Part shown: positions 39,836 through 47,925 of the stretch, piece by piece
How positions within the stretch are numbered: position 1 is the stretch's first letter
How the letters are laid out: each line of letters starts with the position of its first letter
Assembly (NCBI RefSeq): GCF_000376985.1
Contig: NZ_AQYA01000033.1
Span: 62,001 to 126,000 of the forward strand
Length of the DNA stretch: 64,000 nt
Reading direction: 5' to 3'
From: Streptococcus henryi DSM 19005
GTDB lineage: Bacteria; Bacillota; Bacilli; Lactobacillales; Streptococcaceae
Notes under the pieces: model-generated
The model's database searches: none
What the model saw: the letters and a program-made list of their open reading frames with translations, nothing else
What the model was told of the DNA's origin: nothing
Position numbers and translations under genes: made by a program

Positions 39836-40786
39836 TTATTTCCTAATTTTTCTAGCCACGCGCAATTTAGCTGAGTGTGAACGATTGTTCACAGCCAGTT
39901 CTTGCTCTGTTGGCAGGATGGGCTTCCGGTTAACTAATTCCATTTTTGGTTGTAAATCATCTGGAATAAAAGGCAAACCTTTGGGGACATCAACAGTACT
40001 AGCTTCTTTAAAGAGCTGTTTTGTTAAGCGATCTTCCAAAGAATGGAAAGTGATAACTGAAATACGACCGTCGACTGCTAGTAAATCCAATGCCTGTTGA
40101 ATGGATTCATCTGCAGCACCAAGTTCGTCATTAACTTCAATTCGAATAGCCTGGAAAATCTGCTTGGCTGGGTGGCCTTTTTTCTTAAGTTCTTTGGCCG
40201 GTTTAGCAGATTTAATAATTTCAGCTAATTCTGTTGTGGTCTCAATTGGTTTAATCTGACGTGCCTGTTCAATCTTCCTAGCAATTTGCTTAGAAAATTT
40301 ATCTTCTCCATATTTGAAGAAAATTCGAACCAAATCATGATAGTCATAAGTATTGACCACATCATAAGCAGAAAGAGCTTGGTCGCGATTCATACGCATA
40401 TCCAGCGGAGCATCTTTCTTATAAGAAAATCCGCGTTCACGCTCATCCAGCTGAGGACTTGAAACCCCAAGGTCATACAAAATACCATCAATTTCAGTTA
40501 CACCATGGGCAGCCAAATTTGATGTCAGATTTCTAAAATTATCCTTGATAAAGGTGACTTTGCCTTCTGCAATGGCCTCTTTAAGACGCACTTGGGCATT
40601 ATCAATGGCTTTTTGATCTTGGTCAAAAGCGTATAAATGGCCATTAGGCCCTAATTTTGAAAGTAAATACTCACTGTGCCCTGCTCCACCAAGCGTAGCG
40701 TCAACATAGACTCCGTCAGGCTTGATGTCAAGCATATCAACGGTTTCATGTAAGAGCACTGTGATATGATGAAAATCTTTTGTCAT
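39836..40786 (-). CDS. rsmH: 16S rRNA m4C1402 methyltransferase RsmH
   Basis: This 316-residue enzyme starts at ATG 40786 ([19 protein letters not shown]), the standard N-terminus. An in-frame ATG at 40840 adds 18 unrelated residues. Motifs: [16 protein letters not shown] (SAM loop), [27 protein letters not shown] segment, and [11 protein letters not shown]. It is the first gene of the mra cell-division cluster. Confidence 0.95.
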   Translation of the reverse strand: MTKDFHHITVLLHETVDMLDIKPDGVYVDATLGGAGHSEYLLSKLGPNGHLYAFDQDQKAIDNAQVRLKEAIAEGKVTFIKDNFRNLTSNLAAHGVTEIDGILYDLGVSSPQLDERERGFSYKKDAPLDMRMNRDQALSAYDVVNTYDYHDLVRIFFKYGEDKFSKQIARKIEQARQIKPIETTTELAEIIKSAKPAKELKKKGHPAKQIFQAIRIEVNDELGAADESIQQALDLLAVDGRISVITFHSLEDRLTKQLFKEASTVDVPKGLPFIPDDLQPKMELVNRKPILPTEQELAVNNRSHSAKLRVARKIRK

Positions 40787-40933
40787 AACTTTTATTTTAC
40801 CATACTTTAGACGTTTTATAAAAGAAAAAAGAAAGCTCAAACTAGCCCTTCACACTGGAGCCGTTTTCACCTTCTTACTTTGTTTTTCTATTCTTTATAG
40901 CATTATAATCAAAACTCAATTATTAATGCTTTC

Positions 40934-41809
40934 TTATTTGATTCCAGCTGCTAGAAGGGCATCGGCCAATTTCCCAAATTCTGCGATGGACAGAGCTTCA
41001 CCACGGACAGATGGCTTGAGCTCTGCAGCTTCTAAGGCTGTTTCAAGTTTTGCCTTGATTTCTTCTGATTTACCGAAGTGGCTAGTCAGATTATTCCAAA
41101 GGGTTTTGCGGCGATGGACGAAGGCTGCTTTAGAGACGCGGAAGAAGAAATCCACATCCTCAACTTCAACCAGCGCTTGCTCACGGCGGGTCATCTTAAG
41201 AATAGCTGAATCCACATTTGGAGCTGGTACAAAGACTGTACGTGGCACAATGAAGGCCACCTTAGCCGTCATGTAATACTGCACAGCTATTGACAAAGAG
41301 CCATAAGCCTTAGTGTTAGGCTTGGCTGAGATGCGGTCCGCCACTTCTTTTTGCATCATGACCACAAACTCGGCAAAGGGAATCTTAGATTCAATCAGGT
41401 GCATGAGGATAGGGGTTGTGATGTAGTAAGGAAGGTTAGCCACCACCTTGATAGGCAGGTCCGGGTTGGCAAAGTCCTTGATGCGGGTCTGCAAATCAGT
41501 CTTGAGGATGTCCTCATTGATGACTTGGACATTGTCAAAATCGCGGAGCGTATCAGCCAGAATTGGCACGAGACGATCATCGATTTCAAAAGCCATAACT
41601 TCTGCCGCATTTTCTGCCAAAAACTCAGTAAGCGCACCGATACCAGGACCGATTTCAATAACGTTGACATTCTTGTCAATCTCCGCCGTATCCACAATTT
41701 TTTGTAGGATATTGGTGTCAGTCAAAAAGTTCTGACCGAATGATTTTTTAAAAGTAAACCCGTGACGCTCAAGAATGGCGCGGGTTGCGTTTTTATCTGC
41801 AATTCTCAT
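40934..41809 (-). CDS. rsmA: 16S rRNA dimethyladenosine transferase RsmA/KsgA
   Basis: This 291-residue enzyme dimethylates A1518 and A1519 of 16S rRNA. Motifs: [31 protein letters not shown], and [12 protein letters not shown] (catalytic NLPY). The ATG lies only 12 bases after the stop of the retron reverse transcriptase, so here it probably sits at the end of a message that includes the retron genes. In streptococci I expect rnmV or tatD immediately upstream instead. Confidence 0.97.
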   Translation of the reverse strand: MRIADKNATRAILERHGFTFKKSFGQNFLTDTNILQKIVDTAEIDKNVNVIEIGPGIGALTEFLAENAAEVMAFEIDDRLVPILADTLRDFDNVQVINEDILKTDLQTRIKDFANPDLPIKVVANLPYYITTPILMHLIESKIPFAEFVVMMQKEVADRISAKPNTKAYGSLSIAVQYYMTAKVAFIVPRTVFVPAPNVDSAILKMTRREQALVEVEDVDFFFRVSKAAFVHRRKTLWNNLTSHFGKSEEIKAKLETALEAAELKPSVRGEALSIAEFGKLADALLAAGIK

Positions 41810-41821
41810 GTGTCATGATAC

Positions 41822-43759
41822 CTATTTTCTATAATCTAAAATATTATCTCTTATTTTGTCTAACAGTGGACAAAAATCCGAGAAATCAAATTGACTGTAT
41901 TTTTTCAAAACATATTTCGAAAATACATCTTTACCATAATTATTGCTTCCTCCTCCCTTAGAAAAACTTTTCCCTTTTAATATAGGAGGAGTATTTTTTG
42001 ACAACAATAGATCTTCGATATCCGATGAGTTACTTCCCATTATCAACGGAGTCAACATCAAGTATAAACTAGATTTTCGGTTAATCCTATAATTCAACAT
42101 TGGTTGTCTAATTTGATTCAAATTATTTGAATTAATATCTAAATCCTTTGCATACCTAGCAAAATTGTATAGAGGACTTCCAGTAGGTTCGTTATCAAAT
42201 AAAAACATTGTTGGATTTTTGGGTTTTCTGATTGTTAGTTTTTGGAAATAGTCTATATAATTAGGGTATAGTATTTTTTCATTTGAATCCATCGGAAAGT
42301 TCTCTTTATTAGAAAAATAATTATACCAATACTTGAAACCTTCTCCACCCTCTGGGACATTAAACAAGTATTCTATCGTATTACTATGATTTAAAAATTC
42401 TACTTTGTATATAAATTTATCATCAACTTTCTCAATCAATTCAGGATATTGTTGATGAAGACTTTTTAGAGCCGCTTTTATATACCTTGGATCAGTTATG
42501 CCTTCAGTCACTATTATTGGCTTATCATTTCCAAAAAAATATTTATAAAAAAGAAATTTTTTGTACTCTTTTTCTTTTGAATCAAATAAACTCATGTACA
42601 TTCTTTTTTCATTTTTGCTAATATCATAGAACTCTGTGGGGAGATTATAAGTCTTATGTTTCTCGTTGTAGAATAATTCTTTCCGTAAATCCCTAGCGTA
42701 AAAAATATACTTCCAATAATATTTCGATTCTGATTTTTTAAGAGTTTGCTGTGCTAGCAAATTTTTTTGAAATTCGAGATTATTTTTTACTAAAGATTTT
42801 TTGTAAAGTAAATAATTGTTAACCTGGTTTATTTGGAAGATAAAAGCAAATCGACCAGTTAACTGGTCAATTGTTCCAAGTTTTCCATCAATTTCAAAAT
42901 AACCATCCTTATACAACCTAAAAGCCATTGCTCGTGTATTCTTAATATATTCTCTTTTTATACTCAACTTTTTATTAACGACAAGCCCCGTTACTTCTTG
43001 ACGTTGCATTTCATTACTTAACCGCGTCTTTTGTGAATTAATTTCGAAACCAGATGAAATAACTAATTCATTCAACTCTCTTAAAAATTTTTCTAATTCC
43101 TTAGTCGCTTGCAACTTATTTGAATACAAGTCACGATTTGTAGAGAAAGTCATATCGTCAGCATACCTAGTATATGTGAAACGGTATTTTTTGGCTATTT
43201 TTACAATACGGTAATCTAAAATTCTAGTTATCAAATTTGTAATTATCGGCGAAGACGGCGCTCCTTGTGGTAACTTACCTTGGTAACATGCAATCTGTGC
43301 AATTATGGTAGCTATATCTGGAGTGACACAAAAATCTCTGTCTTTAAGAAAGAATCCCCTTACTCTTCCAAAATTAAAACTGTCAAAATAGTTTTTTAAA
43401 TCAATATTTATAATATATCTTTTATTCCTATGTACCTGCGCATTTGTGATAATACTTTTATTTTTTTCAAAAGCATGTGATAACATAGGGATTTTGAATT
43501 TCTTGTCTTTAGATTTTAATTTTAAACTATCTATGTATGAATCCCATAAAACATTTGCCAATTTCCTCTGTAGAAATTTCAGTTCTTTTTTGGGAGCGTT
43601 AATAATTCTCTCTCCCCCGCCTTTCTTGGGTATAGAGAATGTTTTATACAAATTGTCCGTTCCCACACTATATAATAAGTAATTGATATACTTACTATTT
43701 TGAAATCCAAGAAGTCTTGCAAAATCGTCTTTTGACTCTAATTGTTTTAGCTTGTTCAT
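41822..43759 (-). CDS. Retron reverse transcriptase with C-terminal TOPRIM-like domain
   Basis: This 645-residue protein is a retron RT, not a group II intron or DGR enzyme. It has region X NAQVH (106-110, NAxxH), the catalytic YADD (199-202), PQGAPSSP (164-171) and region Y VTG (256-258). The RT part ends near residue 320. A ~300-residue extension carries PIIVTEGITDPRY (Glu419, Asp423) and MFLFDNEPTGSPLY (Asp522, Glu524), the two halves of a TOPRIM/OLD-type nuclease fold. In the second, the usual D-x-D reads D-N-E. RT-TOPRIM fusions are known as phage-defence retrons of the Eco2/Ec67 kind, where the msDNA keeps the effector in check. The msr-msd RNA lies 22-30 bases upstream. The gene looks more AT-rich than its neighbours. 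Confidence 0.92.
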   Translation of the reverse strand: MNKLKQLESKDDFARLLGFQNSKYINYLLYSVGTDNLYKTFSIPKKGGGERIINAPKKELKFLQRKLANVLWDSYIDSLKLKSKDKKFKIPMLSHAFEKNKSIITNAQVHRNKRYIINIDLKNYFDSFNFGRVRGFFLKDRDFCVTPDIATIIAQIACYQGKLPQGAPSSPIITNLITRILDYRIVKIAKKYRFTYTRYADDMTFSTNRDLYSNKLQATKELEKFLRELNELVISSGFEINSQKTRLSNEMQRQEVTGLVVNKKLSIKREYIKNTRAMAFRLYKDGYFEIDGKLGTIDQLTGRFAFIFQINQVNNYLLYKKSLVKNNLEFQKNLLAQQTLKKSESKYYWKYIFYARDLRKELFYNEKHKTYNLPTEFYDISKNEKRMYMSLFDSKEKEYKKFLFYKYFFGNDKPIIVTEGITDPRYIKAALKSLHQQYPELIEKVDDKFIYKVEFLNHSNTIEYLFNVPEGGEGFKYWYNYFSNKENFPMDSNEKILYPNYIDYFQKLTIRKPKNPTMFLFDNEPTGSPLYNFARYAKDLDINSNNLNQIRQPMLNYRINRKSSLYLMLTPLIMGSNSSDIEDLLLSKNTPPILKGKSFSKGGGSNNYGKDVFSKYVLKKYSQFDFSDFCPLLDKIRDNILDYRK

Positions 43760-43788
43760 TATGTGTTTCCTTAGTAAAACAAAAAAAA

Positions 43789-43982
43789 GCGTATGAAAAC
43801 TCTTATGCGAACGACAGTAAAGAAATACTTCCGAAATAGTTTACGGCTTCTACTAATACAGTTTTCTTAGTAGCTGACATTCGATTTCTCTAAGTAGATA
43901 TACTGGAGTGAGCTAAACACTACCATACCCATTATCGCTAATACTTGCGAACACACAAGTCAAAAATCTAATCATACGCGTG
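43789..43982 (-). ncRNA. Retron msr-msd non-coding RNA
   Basis: The minus strand from 43982 starts CACGCGTATGATTAGATTT. Its a1 segment GCGTATGA (43972-43979) is the exact reverse complement of a2 TCATACGC (43789-43796), which closes the RNA. Fifteen bases from the start is a G in TTAGATTT (43968), a candidate 2'-5' branch residue. The msr has two hairpins: ACTTGTG-TGTT-CGCAAGT (43943-43960) and GG(T)AGTG...CACTCC (43905-43924). The msd is a long imperfect hairpin (43818-43892) with three helices, TAGAGAAAT/ATTTCTTTA, CGAA/TTCG and CTACTAA/TTAGTAG, and a 10-base loop. The RT gene starts 29 bases after a2. Architecture is complete; the exact ends and branch site are inferred. Confidence 0.85.
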
Positions 43983-43985
43983 AAT

Positions 43986-43994
43986 ATTATAACA
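43986..43994 (-). promoter_or_regulatory. Extended -10 promoter of the retron RNA
   Basis: TGTTATAAT on the minus strand is an extended -10 with consensus TATAAT, placed so that transcription would begin within a few bases of the CACGC 5' end of the retron RNA. The -35 region is weak. Confidence 0.65.
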
Positions 43995-44115
43995 TAATTT
44001 CAAATATTAAACTATCTTCATTACGAATTGAATTCACCTCTACTTTCATTAATTCAAATCACCGTAAAACAGCACACTGTGAATTAATTAATACGGTACT
44101 TTTCCTTCAATCACA
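43995..44115. other. AT-rich spacer between Abi_C gene and retron promoter
   Basis: No ORF or strong terminator is seen. A small hairpin ACAG-TGTG-CTGT followed by TTTT on the minus strand (about 44070-44086) could weakly end the Abi_C message. ACCGT is repeated twice. Confidence 0.3.
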
Positions 44116-44901
44116 TTAAAACGGTAATTCATCTTCTAAAACTTCAAAAGAAACAACTGGCTTTGGAAACTTATTTTCGTAAAAATCAATTAAAAACAAG
44201 CCAAATGTAGCACAAGCATTAACAACAAAGTATGCATATAAAGGTTGATCAATTAGATATTTCTCTGATTCTTGACCATGATGAAGTGTTTTGTCACTCC
44301 TCAAATCCTCAATTGCCTTTGCAACTGTTATCAAGGAGCTACCTATCGCTTTCATTTCATCAGGTAATTCAGGACTATCTGGATTGAGTTGAAATGCCTT
44401 TAAAATTTGTTTTACTAGTTTACCACTTGTTGCCTTTGAAGAATCTATATCTGCAAATCTGTCATCTGAAAGAATCTCTTTGATAATACTCTCTAATATA
44501 GAATTTGCACTCCCGACAGCTTCTTGAGGGTCTTCTTCAATATTCTGAAAAGCCTTTTCAAAACTTTTTGATGCATTTTTATACTCAACTTTTATTTTAT
44601 TTCTAAATGTTGGGATTGAGGGAATGAAGTCTGGGGTCTCAATTCCTAAATCAATAGCCATTCTTAGTAATTTCTCTGGTACTTCAGCTGCAATATTCCC
44701 CAAAGTATCATACAAATTTATTTTCCCTTGATTATTTCCGCTCTCAAAATAACTAATATAAAAATCCGATTCATAATTAGCGTAGTTTTCTTTCCAAAAC
44801 TTTACATACCGTTCTGCTCCATCATAACTACTATACTTATTAAAAATCTCTTCTTTTACCCGATAGATTAGCTCCATTCTATAAGCAGGAGAAATTTCCA
44901 T
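44116..44901 (-). CDS. Abortive-infection family protein (Abi_C-like, HEPN-type C-terminus)
   Basis: This 261-residue cytoplasmic protein starts at ATG 44901 (MEISPAYRMEL), six bases after GAGGG; an ATG at 44907 abuts the RBS. The C-terminal half has the Abi_C pattern DPQEAVGSANSILESIIKEIL, then DEMKAIGSSLITVAKAIEDL and RSDKTLHHGQE. The last holds R-x5-H and R-x6-H spacings, fitting the R-x4-6-H motif of HEPN ribonucleases. The N-terminal half is not recognised. It lies next to the retron on the same strand, so it is either part of a combined defence operon or a second defence gene. RNase activity is inferred. Confidence 0.72.
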   Translation of the reverse strand: MEISPAYRMELIYRVKEEIFNKYSSYDGAERYVKFWKENYANYESDFYISYFESGNNQGKINLYDTLGNIAAEVPEKLLRMAIDLGIETPDFIPSIPTFRNKIKVEYKNASKSFEKAFQNIEEDPQEAVGSANSILESIIKEILSDDRFADIDSSKATSGKLVKQILKAFQLNPDSPELPDEMKAIGSSLITVAKAIEDLRSDKTLHHGQESEKYLIDQPLYAYFVVNACATFGLFLIDFYENKFPKPVVSFEVLEDELPF

Positions 44902-44929
44902 TATCATCCCTCGTAATTCTCTGTAATTT

Positions 44930-45460
44930 TCATTTTGTCATCTCACTCAAACGAGAAACTACACTGAGCTTCCTCATAGTCGCAACAATCCCCAGCTGTT
45001 TTTCAAGATAGTTGGTGTTGAGACGCTTCTTCTTGGCGTCTCTAGGTAAGTATATATAGAGGCACTGATTGCCAGCATGAAGTTCTTCATCTCCAAAATC
45101 TTGACTTAAGAGTTGGTCTAAATTCAGTCTATTAATCTCATCATTTGTAAAAACCAGATGGGCTCTGGAAAAATCATAGTTTTCATCAAAAGGATTTTCA
45201 ATTACAGCCATGTCAAGCTGCTTCTAGTCTTTGATAATGACTGCCAAATCGGCACCGATTTTACTTTTGATGGTGTCGTGAATGAGCTGAGCCACTTCCT
45301 TATCAGATAAATCAGTCTCGAAAATGATATTACCAGATTGGATATAGGTTTTAACTTTATTCAGGCCAGCTTCTTCTAATATTTGAACCAAATAGGACAT
45401 TTTGGGAATCTTATTTTGACCGACAGGTGTGACACCGCGTAGAAGGGTGATTTTCTTCAT
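44930..45460 (-). pseudogene. DUF1697-family gene interrupted by an in-frame amber codon
   Basis: Two adjacent pieces, 78 and 93 residues, lie in one reading frame and together make a full-length DUF1697 protein of about 176 residues. The N-terminal piece begins KKITLLRGVTPVGQNKIPKM and has YIQSGNIIFETDL; the C-terminal piece has ENPFDENYDFSRAHLVFTN and YIYLPRD, all typical of the family. A TAG at 45224-45226 falls between VIIKD and KQLD, and the frame continues unbroken on both sides. A single substitution explains this. Alternatives are a sequencing error or readthrough. Function of the family is unknown. Confidence 0.85.
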
Positions 45461-46029
45461 CCTTCATATTTCCCCATAACTTCTTCAACTTCAGCTAAGC
45501 TTATCCCAAAGAGTTCCAAGCGTTTGATTAGTTGTTTGCCGTTGCTGTAACCGATGCGAAGCTTTTCTCCTAAATACTCACGGCGTTTGCGGCTGTCGTT
45601 TCCCATAAGAAGGCCAAGGCGCATGAGGTCAGACTTGCTGATATCGAAGTTGTTCTCATCGTCATAGTGACCGAGGACACCAGAAAGAGCCTTTTGAATA
45701 TCTTCAAAGGAAGCATGTTCTACGCCCAGCGAGCGTCCCTTGCTTTTGGATCCTGGTTTGGCTTCGTCACGATTGAGAAAGGCGTGCTTGGCAGTTGGGA
45801 CAGCCTGCATAATGATTTTACGGATGCGCTCGCCATTGTAGTCTGGGTCGGTAAAAACGATAACTCCACGCAGGTCATTGAGCTTTTGGATGCGTTCTAA
45901 ATCGTCCTCATCAATAGCGGAGCCTCGTGTTTCGTAGGTGTCGACATCGTAAAAACGACGCAAATTGGCAGTATCGTCCTTGCCTTCAACGACCAAAACT
46001 TCCTGTATTTTAATTTTTTCTGTCATCAT
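45457..46029 (-). CDS. rnmV: Ribonuclease M5
   Basis: This 190-residue TOPRIM nuclease matures 5S rRNA. The TOPRIM motif VLVVEGKDDTANL near residue 11 supplies the catalytic Glu, and GVIVFTDPDYNGERIRK the DxD. A C-terminal helical part contacts ribosomal protein L18 in the family. It follows tatD by 14 bases and overlaps the DUF1697 pseudogene by four. Normally rsmA follows closely; here about 3.6 kb of accessory genes intervene. Confidence 0.95.
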   Translation of the reverse strand: MMTEKIKIQEVLVVEGKDDTANLRRFYDVDTYETRGSAIDEDDLERIQKLNDLRGVIVFTDPDYNGERIRKIIMQAVPTAKHAFLNRDEAKPGSKSKGRSLGVEHASFEDIQKALSGVLGHYDDENNFDISKSDLMRLGLLMGNDSRKRREYLGEKLRIGYSNGKQLIKRLELFGISLAEVEEVMGKYEG

Positions 46030-46043
46030 TTTTTCTTTTAATA

Positions 46044-46817
46044 CTAGTCTGTCAGTCCAAAGAGCTTTTGTGCATTGTCGTAGGTGGCTTGCGCGACTTC
46101 TTCTGATGTAAGTCCGCGAAGCTCTGCGATTTTATCAACAACATAGCGGGTGTAAGCGGTGCGGTTTTCACGACCTCGTTTTGGAACTGGAGCTAGATAA
46201 GGTGCGTCAGTTTCAACCAAGATTTTGTCTAAGGGCAATAGCTGCGCAGCTTCTTGGACATTCAAAGCCTTCTTAAAGGTCACCACACCAGAAAATGAGA
46301 TGGTCATGCCCAAATCGACAAAGCGCTCCGCCATTTCCAAAGAACCTGAATAAGAATGCATAATACCACCGCGTGGGCCAACACCTGCTTCTTTAATGAC
46401 TTGATAAGTGTCTTCTAGGGCGTCACGGGTGTGAACGACGAAAGGCAGGTCATGGTCTTTAGAGAGCTGAATCTGGCTCTTGAAGACCTCAATCTGGACT
46501 TCTTTTGGAGCAGTCATCCAGTGGTAATCAAGTCCAATCTCGCCAAGGGCAAGAATTTTGGGATGGGCAAGTTGCTCAACTAACCAATTTTCAACTTGGT
46601 CGTTATAAGTTCCTGCTTCGGTCGGATGCCAGCCGATTGTCGCGTAAATTTCAGGGTAAATCTCAGTTAATTCCAGAGCACGTTGGATTGTCTTGTGATC
46701 AAAACCAACAACATTGTGGCGGGTTACGCCCATTTCTTTGGCTAGGGCCAATTCTTCTGCTTCGCGTCCTGCAAAGTCTTCAATGTTGAGGTGGGTATGG
46801 GTATCGAAAATATTCAT
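46044..46817 (-). CDS. tatD: TatD-family metal-dependent deoxyribonuclease
   Basis: This 257-residue TIM-barrel hydrolase has DTHTHLN near the N-terminus, GEIGLDYHW, VVHTRDA, MHSYSGS and LVETDAPYLAP, the full metal-binding set. TatD proteins act as 3'-5' exonucleases in DNA repair or RNA quality control. It is the first gene of tatD-rnmV. Confidence 0.95.
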   Translation of the reverse strand: MNIFDTHTHLNIEDFAGREAEELALAKEMGVTRHNVVGFDHKTIQRALELTEIYPEIYATIGWHPTEAGTYNDQVENWLVEQLAHPKILALGEIGLDYHWMTAPKEVQIEVFKSQIQLSKDHDLPFVVHTRDALEDTYQVIKEAGVGPRGGIMHSYSGSLEMAERFVDLGMTISFSGVVTFKKALNVQEAAQLLPLDKILVETDAPYLAPVPKRGRENRTAYTRYVVDKIAELRGLTSEEVAQATYDNAQKLFGLTD

Positions 46818-46900
46818 GTTCTTATTATAACATGAAAGAGCTAGTCTTGCGCCTTCTTGTATTCAAAATTAGACATGGAAATTCTGTGCTTTGTAAGATT

Positions 46901-46928
46901 AAAAGGAATGGACAAATCTGTCCATTCC
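46901..46928 (-). terminator. Terminator after the AraC regulator gene
   Basis: A perfect 10-bp stem (GGAATGGACA / TGTCCATTCC) with a 4-base loop is followed by TTTTAATC on the minus strand, seven bases after the stop. Confidence 0.9.
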
Positions 46929-46934
46929 TGCTTT

Positions 46935-47696
46935 CTATTCTTCAACTAAATTTTTATCCCACTTAACTGTATGATTAGTATCCCGATATTTTTTAGGTGT
47001 CATGCCCACAGTATCTTTAAACTGCTGAATAAAGTGACTTTGAGATGAAAAGGATAGATGATTGGCGATTTCAATCATGGAGAAATTACTAAATTTCAGC
47101 AAATCCTTAGCAACCTCTATTTTCTTGTTACGGACATAGGCACTGACTGAAATGCCGACTTCCTTTTTGAACAAACGAGATAGATAACTTGAAGATACAC
47201 CGTATTCTGCGGCAAGCTGATCTACCGTGATACGCTCTTTTATATGACAATAGATATAATCTTTACAAGCTGAAATATGTTTTGACGTCACATCCTTTTG
47301 AATACTTCGACGCATTTTTTCTGTAAAATCAATTACCATTTCATCATGTAAATTTTGAACTTCTTGGACAGTATGAAGGTCATCTAATTTTTGAATGTAA
47401 AAATCACTCAATCTAAATGCCTGCTCTAATTCCATTCCTTTTTGTCCACACATGCGCGTAACAAGTGCAGTTGTTATGACAAAATGATATTTTAAATTGG
47501 TAACAGGGTTACGTGATAATTTACCGACACCATCTTTTTCTGTAAATCTCTCCTGCTCACAATTTTTTCTTACAGCTTCAACATCCCCACCAGCAACAGC
47601 CTGATAAAACCGGAATTCTTCTGTCAATGGGCGGTGGGCAACTTCATCTGCATTATCACTGGCTTCAAAAAGTTTCCATTCATCTTTGTAATTCAT
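46935..47696 (-). CDS. AraC-family transcriptional regulator
   Basis: This 253-residue regulator has a C-terminal double helix-turn-helix (about 150-245): ITVDQLAAEYGVSSSYLSRLFKKE, then MIEIANHLSFSSQSHFIQQFKDTVGMTPKKYR, close to the AraC/XylS consensus. The N-terminal ~145 residues have a helical pattern without a classic cupin signature. It is next to the GH16 lichenase genes on the same strand and is the natural candidate activator of the beta-glucan locus; this link is positional. Confidence 0.9.
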   Translation of the reverse strand: MNYKDEWKLFEASDNADEVAHRPLTEEFRFYQAVAGGDVEAVRKNCEQERFTEKDGVGKLSRNPVTNLKYHFVITTALVTRMCGQKGMELEQAFRLSDFYIQKLDDLHTVQEVQNLHDEMVIDFTEKMRRSIQKDVTSKHISACKDYIYCHIKERITVDQLAAEYGVSSSYLSRLFKKEVGISVSAYVRNKKIEVAKDLLKFSNFSMIEIANHLSFSSQSHFIQQFKDTVGMTPKKYRDTNHTVKWDKNLVEE

Positions 47697-47925
47697 TATA
47701 TCCCCCCGATTTTTATACTTTCTCGTATCACATCTTTTTTATTCTATCTATTTATATTAAAAAAAGAAAGCGATGCCGTAAATCATTATATCATATTAAT
47801 AATTGACCATGCATCAAATTTTCAAAGTCGATTTCATTTTCGTCATACGTCCTAACAAATCGGTTTCTTCAAAAAATCTACCGAAAAACAGGAAGATTTA
47901 AAACAATCAAACTATCGTCAATTTA

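Noticed and set aside
41351..41735. Plus-strand and alternate-frame open stretches within rsmA
   Set aside because: They are shadows of a strongly conserved gene; rsmA motifs are intact in the minus frame.
41822..43759. Group II intron maturase or DGR reverse transcriptase
   Set aside because: NAxxH and VTG signatures, an upstream inverted-repeat RNA, and no intron domain V, maturase domain or template/variable repeat pair point to a retron.
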